This document shows positions 53,901 through 61,828 of a stretch of 64,000 bases of DNA, in pieces; within the stretch, counting starts at the first letter, position 1, and every line of letters starts with the position of its first letter. The notes beneath the pieces were generated by a model. That model was not told where the DNA came from. It saw only the letters and a program-made list of their open reading frames with translations, and made no database searches. Origin of the DNA: Limnomonas spitsbergensis (lineage: Eukaryota; Chlorophyta; Chlorophyceae; Chlamydomonadales); the NCBI GenBank assembly GCA_037349105.1, contig JAYJMM010000111.1:2046001-2110000 (forward strand). The letters run 5' to 3'. Position numbers and translations under genes: made by a program.

Positions 53901-56900
53901 CGAGGTGTAATACCTGAGCAGCAGGAGGGGTGAAGGGGGAGGAAGGTGTGCCAGGCGTGGGCCATGGCGGCTGAAACGGGCATGAAGGTGTGATACCTGA
54001 GCAGCAGGAGTGGGAAGTGGGAGGGGGGGGGACGAGCCAGATGTGGGCTTTGGTGGGAGATCTGGGCATTGTGAAGGAAGGTGTGATTCCTGAGCAGGGA
54101 GAATTCACAGGCTGTAATTTATGGAATATTTTGTACTTGCAGAGTCTGCGGTACGGATGCTGTGAAAATTGAATGCACTTGAGGTAGGAGAGGGACAGTT
54201 GCCTGCTCTTTTTCACCTCTCCCCCCCCCCCTCTTCCTGCCCACCTCCCTCATCCCCTGCCCCCTGGCCCTCTCCCTCAGCCTCTCCCGCCTAAAACCCT
54301 AGCCCTCTTTCTATGCCTCTCGCCCTGGCCCCTCGCCCCTCTCCCTCTCTCCCTATGATCTCCCTTTCTCTCCCTCCCTCTCTCTTTCCCTGTCAGTACT
54401 GCTCACCCCTCCCTCCATGCCTCACTATGTCCCCCCCTGCCTCTCACCCTCAACCTCTCCCGTCCCCCTCGCCCCCCCTGCCTCTCACCCGATGGCCGCT
54501 GGCGCGTGCACCATCTGCCCGATGAACAGGGCCCAGAAAGCCGACCTGTCCCACCCGGTCGGCCCTGCCTCCATGTAGGACCAGGCAAACAGAGCCGCGC
54601 CTGCCACCACGCTCGCGATCATGGTCCAGGTATTCAACATCTCGTTGTGGAGCGTGGGGCCCAGAAGGCTGGACAGACACTGCATGTGAGTCAGCCCGGA
54701 GGGCCGGTACCCGGTCTCGATCCAGGGAAAGCGCTGCCAGGCATGCACCTGGAGGGGTGGGGAAGAAGAGGGCCAACCGAGCGGGCACGTGCTGCGATAA
54801 GTGCGTGTGTCCATATCGGTACATATACGGTATGGACTAATATAGAAATAATAAGCGCTAGTTTCAAGGGCACGCCCTGTTTGCCGGCCTAAACCCACGC
54901 CCCGATCACCATCAACCTCTGCCTCAGCCCAGCCCACAGTATGTTGATATCAGCCTTCGCTTCCGCCTAGCTTCCACTTATATAAGTTGGGAATCACACA
55001 ATCCTGCTCCTGAGACAAATAAACCGCTCAAAGTGTCATTGGAGATTTAGGCCTGAACCCCAAACCTAAAAGAGAGTACGGTACAGGAGATTAGGATCTA
55101 GGCCTACAACCCAAAACTCTAAAACCCTAACACCCTCAAACCAGACGGGAAATCCTAGTATCCTATGCTCCGCTCCTTGGACGAGGTGCACAGCTCTAAG
55201 CTGTAGGGTTGTAGGTTTCGGGTTTGAATCGTATCCCTGCTGCAGCACACAAGAACTCCCTCTTTCCCCCACCTGGGACAAGACGGGTGGCTAAATGCAA
55301 AGCAGCAAGATCCGGCAAAATAAGGCGACGGTAAAGCCTGATTGGACTACTAATGCAGCGCAATACGGCATGATACGGGTACAGGCCCTCAACTTGCAGC
55401 TCAAACGAGCGCCCCCTGTCCCGCACCTCTGACGAGGTGAGGAGCACAAAAGAGGACGCCCGTCCACTGGCGTTGGCTTTGTCGTTGCCGGCGCGGCTCC
55501 CGATGTTGGCTGCGTTATGGGTTTCAGCGGCCGTCTCTGAAGGCTGCTCTTTCAACTCGACGTGGGTGCCCGCGCCCTCCCCATCCTCTTCCACCTCGTT
55601 GTGGGTGACCGCAATTTCTCCGTCGTCCGGGAACGAGGCGTCATCTGCATCACTGTCCGTCCTGCGGGGAAATGGGACGGCGCAGCTGTGCTCTGGGATT
55701 ACTGTGCAGAGGCACGTGCTGGGGTATGAGGCGGCACAAGCATGTGCTGAAGGAAGGAGGCACATACAGGAACGTGCTGGGGGAAAGATGTTGCGGACGC
55801 ACACTGGGAAATGTGGTTGAATTGAGTCTTGCCTGGGACCTCCAATCGCTGTGCTTTGGGTTGCTAGGCACGGAGCTGCTCTCTACATGGCAGAGAGGAT
55901 ATCAAACCAGCATCATGCAGCCCATGCAAACCGTAACAGAGATTGCACACACCATGTTCCCATGCAGCATATGGAGCTCACAGGCCACGCGACATGCATG
56001 GAGGCCCTGCAACACAAGAGGGCTCAAAGACCATGCAACATGCAGCACAGATGCCATGCGAATAAGAGAGTTTGGAGGCTGAACATCATGCAGTATGGAG
56101 ATCTCAAAGGCCATGCATGCAACATGCATCTCATGCCACATGCAGCTCATGCCACACGCAACATATTCTTAAAATGGCCTGTTTGCCATGCGTCCAGGCA
56201 GCGCTTCGGCCAACCGTCCAAGCAGCTCAATCCCATGCAACTTGCACCATGCAGCCCATGCAACATGCAGCTTAAAGCAAGTCCGTAGAACATGTACGAA
56301 GGAGGCCATGTACCACGCAGCTGAAGTCTCATGCACCACGCAGCTGAGAGAAAGAAAGAAAACTACGCCCCGTGGGGGCGTGGGGGGCATGAGAGTTAAG
56401 GAAACAGCGCAGCCTGGGCCGAAGCCACATCCGCGCCGTAACCGTGAGAGAAGAGACGCATGAAATGGGAGGCTATCCGCTATTCAACGCAGAGTCCATG
56501 CATCATGCACCTTCGACCTATTATGCTGTATGCCTGCGGGGAGATCCCTCTCCATGCATGCCTGAGACTCCATCCCGCACTTTCCCCTGCCATGTTTCTT
56601 CTTGTTCCATTATCTTTCTTAGGTCGTTGTTCCGGATATATTTCCCTGTACTTGCGGTTCATATTTTCGTTCTGCCTGACCTTTATATTCCTAAAGGCTC
56701 TTGATCGGATGCATTGATGCCATGTTGAACAAACAACACTGTTTGATTGAATTGGTGTTTATTCGTGACGATGGAGCAGCACTATGCTTAATGTGATATG
56801 CTCAATGCTAGTGTAAACCTGTGTTCGGGTGCTTCAGCTACAATTCAGCTACATTTGGGCATATGACTGGGATGGCCTGGTGCAGCAGGCCCTGTTGCTC

Positions 56901-57632
56901 GAGCACCTGGCCAACCTTCGCACAGCATGTCAGCCATGCACGCGCGTGGAGCAAGCTTACTTACTGATTTTTTATTTTGAAAATTACATGTAACAAGCTC
57001 AGTTGTGGGAAGCTGGGAAGGACCTCTGGTGACATCTCGGTTCATGCTTGTTACTCTTCCATTGGCCACCTGCTGAGTTCATACTTAACCCGAAAGCTAG
57101 ACCCTCATCCATCACTTCCAATCTTGCAGATTGTTGTGAGGTGGAGGGAATCATCTGCGTCTTAACAGCATGTCACATCCCCTGGTCACGTGAAAGCCAT
57201 GGCCTAAGAGTGGGCTATGGCAAATAAAGTCGCACCCACTACACCCACCTATCATTTGTGGCGCGGTAGCACGTGCTCGTGGGTAGAACCTTACCGAAAT
57301 GATGTAGGCTGTATCAAAATTGATTTTCAAACGTGCCTACTATGTCGTTCGTGGTGCTCGCCCAACTATCCTACTTAGGATTATAATTCCACCCGGCTAA
57401 TTAGGGTTATAATCCCACCCGGCCACCCGACGCACCTGGGGACTGCTGGGAAAGGGTGTATGCCAGAGGGCGTGTGGGGTGCGAATGCCGGGTCCTCCTT
57501 GATAAAGCTGCCGTTCAGCTCGATGCTTATGCCCATGTCCACGGAAGAACCGAGGGACTCCGCTTCCGACGAGGAATGCGAATGCTTGGTCCTGCGCCTG
57601 CGGAGTTGCGAGTGTCTCATGAACATTTTCAT
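48000..57632 (-). CDS. PAQR/adiponectin-receptor-like seven-helix membrane protein
   Basis: Seven minus-strand exons join in perfect phase: 57632-57436, 55661-55427, 54748-54489, 52321-52120, 51667-51532, 49556-49402 and 48104-48000. They sum to 1290 nt, ATG to TGA, 429 residues. The first two exons encode a Ser/Arg-rich then acidic cytosolic N-terminus. Exon 3 has the family signature FPWIETGYRPSG ... LHNEMLNTWT leading into helix 1 and then helix 2. Exon 4 carries YHTFMPVS ... WRTADL, then helices 3 and 4. Exon 5 has PLDRRRVISRVAG and helix 5. Exon 6 has helix 6 and GAACYLMHWPQKWYPRRFDVC. Exon 7 has GFSHNLMHIF, helix 7. In AdipoR/PAQR proteins one His after helix 2 and the H-x3-H of helix 7 bind zinc, with a nearby Asp, forming a lipid-amide hydrolase-type site; all are present. 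Ligand and substrate are not predictable. Introns 3, 5 and 6 hold large arrays built from exon edges. Confidence 0.93.
48110..48370. repeat. GGTTGGAGAGGC array and copy of the last-exon acceptor edge
   Basis: 48110-48225 has about ten units of GGTTGGAGAGGCG (a CCAACCGCC tract on the minus strand, next to the acceptor). At about 48322-48365 there is a diverged copy of the start of the last exon (CCAAGATGTGTGCATTGGGT against the exon's AGAAGATGTGCATCAGGTTG). The array is thus bounded by two copies of the acceptor edge. Confidence 0.75.
48720..49325. repeat. CACTGACTCCCCC low-complexity array
   Basis: C-rich array of CCCCACTGACTCACTGACC-type units (29-33 bp in the regular part, 49120-49320) with variable C-runs up to 13. 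It lies in the last PAQR intron. No coding potential. Confidence 0.93.
49557..50590 (-). repeat. 188-bp array of copies of the helix-6 exon acceptor edge
   Basis: Five to six near-identical 188-bp units upstream (in transcription order) of the exon 49556-49402. Each repeats the acceptor and first part of the exon (GTGCGCAG|GTGTTGCAACCTTG through GGGAGTTGTGGGTCGCTGGA). Each unit also holds a second partial copy of the GGAGTTGTGGGTCG...GATGAGCCACT segment. The AG acceptor is intact in every unit. The copies lack the second half of the exon (HWPQKWYPRRFDVC) and its donor. Confidence 0.92.
50590..51245. repeat. Diverged CCTGCAACACCTGCAACAC array
   Basis: Irregular repeats of CCTGCAACACC, read on the minus strand as GGTGTTGCAGG. 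The motif resembles the acceptor edge GCAG|GTGTTGCAACC of the helix-6 exon, so this may be the oldest part of the same array. No exon seen. Confidence 0.7.
51797..51895. repeat. CAGCTACA dispersed repeat copy
   Basis: CTCAGCTACATGTCAGCTAC, then ATCTGGCCGGAGG and a GCTGCTTCGACCAC tail. Same family as at 1.8 and 3.0 kb. It lies in PAQR intron 4, with a (CTTT)-tailed SINE end at 52043-52082 just beyond it. Confidence 0.65.
52322..53995 (-). repeat. 84-bp array of copies of the exon-4 acceptor edge in a PAQR intron
   Basis: About 19 units of 84 bp. Read on the minus strand, each has a pyrimidine-rich tract CCTCCTGCTGCTCAG followed by GTATTACACCTCGATGCCC. That is a variant of the true border CTGCTGCTCAG|GTACCATACCTTCATGCCC. 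The far end (about 53950-53993) has a better copy of the exon start, reading YHTFMPVSAAMAHAW. The period is 28 codons, so the exon frame stays open back through about four units (LLLLRYYTSMPTSPTSNEYL). Confidence 0.95.
54210..54485. repeat. Pyrimidine-rich low-complexity stretch in PAQR intron 3
   Basis: CCTCTCCC / CCCTCTCTCCC tracts between the array and exon 3. On the coding strand this is a long purine tract just after the exon-3 donor. Nothing else is seen. Confidence 0.8.
55150..55265 (+). repeat. tRNA-like fragment in a PAQR intron
   Basis: GCTCTAAGCTGTAGGGTTGT followed by AGGTTTCGGGTTTGAATCGT, ending in ATCCCTGCTGC, resembles the anticodon/variable/T-arm portion of a tRNA with a B-box GGTTTGAATC. 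The A-box part (TTGGACGAGGTGC) is a poor match. It may be a SINE head or tRNA relic. Confidence 0.4.
55870..56340. repeat. CATGCAACATGCAGC-rich patch
   Basis: Loose repeats of CCATGCAACATGCAGCTCATG throughout. No regular period. It lies in PAQR intron 1, with no exon seen. Confidence 0.65.
56338..56415 (-). repeat. SINE-like 3' end with (CTTT)n tail, inverse copy
   Basis: On the minus strand GCGCTGTTTCCTTAACTCTC, then a CCCCCACGCCCCCACGGGGC hairpin and GTAGTTTTCTTTCTTTCTC. It matches the ends at 45262 and 52043. Confidence 0.65.
56829..56915. repeat. CAGCTACA dispersed repeat copy
   Basis: CTTCAGCTACAATTCAGCTA, then CTGGTGCAGCAGGCCCTGTT and GCTCGAGCACCTGGCCA. Same family as at 3.0 kb. It lies in PAQR intron 1. 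Confidence 0.65.
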
Positions 57633-59126
57633 ACTCGTGTTCGACTGGTCTTCTTTGGTGTACTTTGTTTGACACGACCAACAACGAAGGCCCTGTAATT
57701 TATTAGGACAGCACAAGTGTGAGACTGGTCGACCCTATCCTGGACACGGAGACGCCGGATGAGAAGGGATCACGAAGAAACAGCGAGTGGGAAGTTTGCT
57801 GCAATTCATGAGAGTGCAGGGTGGGCTTCATATTTTGGCTGCTGACAGAATGACAGGTCGTGTGGAGCAGATCTGCAAGAATTCCTGTGGTGCAGGGCTT
57901 CGACGGGCGCACCGTTTGACAGCCTGGCGCTGCTCGGCGCCGCATACGTCGTAGCGTGACCGTATCGTGCGTAGGCGGGCATCCCCGCCCGTCCGGGTGC
58001 ACGTGCGCGGTGCTAGTGCGGTCGCCACTCGATCGGGAATGTTCTATGTATGTGGTGTATGAGGGAATGCATGAAAGAGCGATTGAAGTCATAGCTGCTC
58101 GTGCTGGAAGTCTGATACACTCAAGCAACCTGAAGCCGCTGAAGCATGCATCTTGCTCCCATGCATCTGATGCCATGCATGCATCCGTCTACCATGTCAG
58201 GATACATCAATCAATCGCATTTGATTGACTCGTGATGCCACCAAACACCCTGGTCACAATTTCGACCCTCCAATTGCCTTGCATCCGGTGGGAGTCGAAG
58301 TTGCAAAAACTTATCGATCGTTAGGGCCACCAATCAATTCCCCAGTACCGGTATATTCCCCACTTCCCCTAGTTCCGCATTTCTAACTTCCCAGGTGAGC
58401 TTTCTTCGACTCTTTTCATGGCCTCTTTACTTTGCCTTTCTCACTTCCCATATAAATCAATAGTGAATAAGAAAATCTCCATTCAAAATAATGCATTTAC
58501 ATGAGGGTATATGCTAGGGATGGAAGGCTTTCCTAAGGGACTAGCCGACTACTAGGAGGAGACAGCAAGCTGCCTCGTCACCAGTGCACTAGAGCCTGCA
58601 CCTGCTCTTTGTTCCCTGAGACCCTGACCCCTAGCTGTGTGCTGGTTACCTGCCCACCCACACCTGCTGCGTGTTGACCCCTATGTATCTGCAACTATGC
58701 ATCTGCTCTGCTCCATCGATCGTCACCGACCCTCACTGGTCGGTGTGCTCGTCACCAGCAGGCACTCAACCACGGCTAACGTAGTAGAAGCAGACCCTCA
58801 TCTTGTCCTACTGAACGAAAATATCCGTTAGCTGTGAGTTATGTTGGGAGGATGTAGTTGCTTCCCATTGCGTAAGCCCCACAGCAATTGTGACGCGCCC
58901 CAAGTGTGTGTGCATGTCCGTTCGCTGTCAGTCATGCGTCATGGCTGTTACTGTTGTGCATTGTGTAGCCCAAAGCCCCGTGCTACATACAGCGCCCCAA
59001 AATAAAGGTTGTGTGCTGTGCAGCTGTGTGCCTTGAACACCACCGCGTGCTGAATTGTTGACTAGTGTTTCCTTAAATATGCACCTTCGGCAAGCCGTTG
59101 GGCTGCCACTATATGTTAGGCCGCGC
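57633..59126. other. Upstream region of the PAQR gene; no other gene seen
   Basis: Should contain the PAQR promoter and 5' UTR. No TATA box or known algal element could be assigned. Short open frames here have no splice-bounded or motif-bearing peptide. Confidence 0.45.
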
Positions 59127-59309
59127 AGAAAGAAAGAAAGACTACTCCTCCGCCGAAGCAGGAGGCGTGAGACCGCTCGACCAGCAGTTCTATCCTACCA
59201 AGGATAGCCCGCTCACGACATTCTGCGGGGCACATTCAACGAAGCGCCAGACGTTTTCCCCGCTTACACCTGGAACACAATATGAAGTAAACCTTGGCAG
59301 GGTTCGAGC
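59127..59309 (-). mobile_element. (CTTT)-tailed SINE-like element, left arm of an opposed pair
   Basis: Read on the minus strand it starts with a T-arm-like GGCTCGAACCCTGCC, continues through GTGTTCCAGGTGTAAGCGGG, GCAGAATGTCGTGAGCGGGC and CTCCTGCTTCGGCGGAGG, and ends GTAGTCTTTCTTTCTTTC. The segment at 59825-60013 is the same sequence in the other direction, roughly 80% similar by eye. tRNA-like head plus (CTTT)n tail suggests a SINE. Confidence 0.7.
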
Positions 59310-59501
59310 CTAGGCCACGCAATGGTACCATACCTTGAAACCTAGAGTCCCGGACTGCTGTAAAGATTATAACCAGCAGCCCATGAAGTAGGGCTTGCTT
59401 CACAATGTCCTCTTGACTGCATGTCGTGGTGTAGATGAATTGTAGCTGAATCACCCTTGATATAAGGAAACAGTGATGCCAACGACCACCTTGGGTCGCA
59501 G

Positions 59502-60662
59502 GGGACTGAAGATCTATGCCAAGGAGCTCGAGATCAACCAAGCTTTCACGCAAGCCACCACCTTGGCTCGCTATAGCACACATGATACGCTAAGACACCT
59601 GCACGAGCGGAACTGGGGACGCCTGATTGCCCAGCGCAGCCATATGGACGACGAGGAGAAGTTGCTGCTGGCTGAGTGCAGGGATAGGCGACAACACCTC
59701 GCTGGTAGGCAGTGCCTGAGGTTTGCCACGACGCTCTGTCTCCCAGTCCATCTTCTGCTGGCTGATATCATCAGTGTATCATTTGCCTGCTCGATTGGCA
59801 GTCCACCCTGAGATCTGTGGATCAAATCTTGCCAAGGTTCAGTTTAATCATTTACCGTGTTCCAGGTGTGAGCAGGGAAAACGCATGGTGCTTCGTCAAA
59901 TGCACCCCGCAGAATGTCGTGAGCGGGCTATCCTACCCACCTGGATAGAGCTGCTGTGGGTCGAGCGGCTCTCATGCCTCCTGCTTCGGCGTTGGGGTAG
60001 TCTTTCTTTGTTTGCCTGCTCGACAATGAAACGGCGCTGATGGCTGAGCACAGGTTTTCGCAGCTGCAGCTCGCCCGTAGGCAGAGTCCGCGACCTGCTC
60101 CCACTCCCTGTCTCCCCCTATTAATATTGGCATATTTTAGTTGCTTATCATCGGGCATACAAATTTCCAGCCTGCATGCCAGCATTATGTTATATTAGCT
60201 GTCTGTCAATAACGTTACACCTCTGGGCCCGCTCAAAGCTTGGCCGCGTGGGCGCCCAACTGTTCAGAGGGGAGTGAGGAAGGAACTGAAAGGAAGAGAG
60301 GGGGAAAGGAACAAAAGGAGAGGCCGGGAAGGCAACGAAGACCAAATCCAACACCTGACTTCCAGAGGTGTAATGTCATTGACAGTCTGACAACCAGCAT
60401 TTTTTCCTACTAGCCTTCACTATCTAGGCAGCCGGTGGTCAGCTACTGAGCATCATATTCCAGAGTCTATATTAGCTGTGTGTGCTGAAGGCAGGTCCTG
60501 GTAACAGCCATTGACTCAGGTGTTCGTCAGGATGGCGGATCCCCGACTCCATGTTCATGCACACCTGTGGGGTCCAAGCTGAAGGATGAACTGATGGCCG
60601 AGATCCGCAAGCTACAGCTAGAGCTGATGGGTTGCAACTTGGACCTTTGCCGCAGTATGGAA
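59502..60662 (+). CDS. Possible exons of an unidentified plus-strand gene
   Basis: 59502-59704 has acceptor GGTCGCAG and donor GCTG|GTAGGC and encodes about 67 hydrophilic, helical residues (LKIYAKELEINQAF ... ARYSTHDTLRHLHERNWGRL). 60579-60662 encodes LKDELMAEIRKLQLELMGCN and ends at GGAAG|GTGGGA. The phases of the two do not match directly, so an exon is missing between them or one is false. The first lies between two opposed SINE-like arms. No family recognised. Confidence 0.35.
59825..60013 (+). mobile_element. (CTTT)-tailed SINE-like element, right arm of an opposed pair
   Basis: Inverse of 59127-59309: GTGTTCCAGGTGTGAGCAGG, GCAGAATGTCGTGAGCGGGC, CTCATGCCTCCTGCTTCGGC, ending GTAGTCTTTCTTTGTTT. 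The pair could fold into a stem of about 185 bp with a 515-bp loop. Confidence 0.7.
60203..60386. mobile_element. 184-bp MITE, complete copy of the GTCAATGACGTTACACC family
   Basis: The left end CTGTCAATAACGTTACACCT and the inverse of the right end match at 22 of 24 positions. Interior: GGGCCCGCTCAAAGCTTGGC, CGTGGGCGCCCAACTGTTCA and a purine-rich GGAACTGAAAGGAAGAG segment. Partial copies lie at 41590-41732, 45004-45135, 46593-46800 and about 61700-61828. No clear target duplication, so the superfamily is not assigned. Confidence 0.75.
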
Positions 60663-60716
60663 GGTGGGACTTCTCATGTGTGTTGTTTTATGTGAGGGCG
60701 TGACCAGCCATCCAAG

Positions 60717-61150
60717 GCAGCCATGCAGGCAGCCATCCAAGGCAGCCATGCAGGCAGCCATCCAAGGCAGCCATCCAAGGCAGCCATCCTAGGCAGCCAT
60801 GCAGGCAGCCATCCAAGGCAGCCATCCAAGGCAGCCATCCAAGGCAGCCATGCAGGCAGCCATGCAGGCAGCCATCCAAGGCAGCCATGCATGCAGCCAT
60901 CCAAGGCAGCCATGCAGGCAGCCATCCAAGGCAGCCATGCAGGCAGCCATCCAAGGCAGCCAAGCAGGCAGCCATGCAGGCAGCCATCCAAGGCAGCCAT
61001 GCAGGCAGCCATCCAAGGCAGCCATGCAGGCAGCCATCCAAGGCAGCCATGCAGGCAGCCATCCAAGGCAGCCATGCAGGCAGCCATCCAAAGCAGCCAT
61101 GCAGGCAGCCATCCAAGGCAGCCATGCAGGCAGCCATCCAAGGCCGCCAT
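60717..61150. repeat. CCATGCAGGCAGCCATCCAAGGCAG 25-bp array
   Basis: Regular tandem array of a 25-bp unit made of two half-units (GCAGCCATGCAG and GCAGCCATCCAAG). All frames are open in both directions because the unit has no stop. It follows the possible exon end at 60662. Confidence 0.95.
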
Positions 61151-61700
61151 TTGAACGAAGTCTACACGGTTTTAAAGTGAACAAGGTATCTTTGTGCCAC
61201 ATGGCTCCTTCGGCGCTTGGCCCACGTTGAACTAAGAGGCAGGTAGATCCGGCCTATGACTAACACTTCTGTCAGTAGAGGGCCAATATTTGCATTCGAG
61301 AAATCCAATGTCAACATAACCGGTAGCAGTAGATTGCCGCTGATTGACGGGTCCTCACGCGCTCAACTGTGCAAAACGAGGTGAGTTCTGCATAACTGGA
61401 ATAAATAAATAAATACATTTTGACTTGGCAAGGAGGAAAGGTCACAGTTGAAATAAAGGACTCCAAAGCGTGGGTTTATCTCAGCCTGGGAATAAATCTC
61501 AAGATTTTCTGGTGAAGATCCAGGTCCAGATCTATGTCTGCCATACTCCCATGCATCACCGTCATGTTCTACATCAAAGAGGCGTGTGCATCGGCATATA
61601 CCAAGAGGTCGAAGATTTATTGTTTTTCTTTGCCTTCTTGGGGAATAGGTTTAATAGGGGCAAAGATACTTCGGGCTGCCTTTTCCTTTTTGGGGGGAGG
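61151..61700. other. No gene seen
   Basis: Unique sequence with a short (AAAT)n run near 61405 and T/G-rich tracts at 61690-61730. No supported exon. Confidence 0.45.
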
Positions 61701-61828
61701 GGGTTCTTTCTCCTTTGTGTCCTTCTCCTTCCTTCTTACCCTAAGTTTCTTTTCTACCAACGGGACAGTTGGGCGCCCATGCGGCTGAGCCTTTTTGAGG
61801 AGGGCCCAGAAGTGTTATGTCATTGACC
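61700..61828. repeat. Truncated copy of the GTCAATGACGTTACACC MITE family
   Basis: Contains GACAGTTGGGCGCCCATGCG, GCTGAGCC and ends AGAAGTGTTATGTCATTGAC at 61827. It directly abuts the end of retrotransposon homology on its right, marking the break point of that fragment. Confidence 0.7.

Noticed and set aside
60674..61230. MAALDGCLHGCLGWLP-type repeat protein
   Set aside because: All six frames are open in the 25-bp array, the frame rotates each unit, and no start or flanking coding context is seen.
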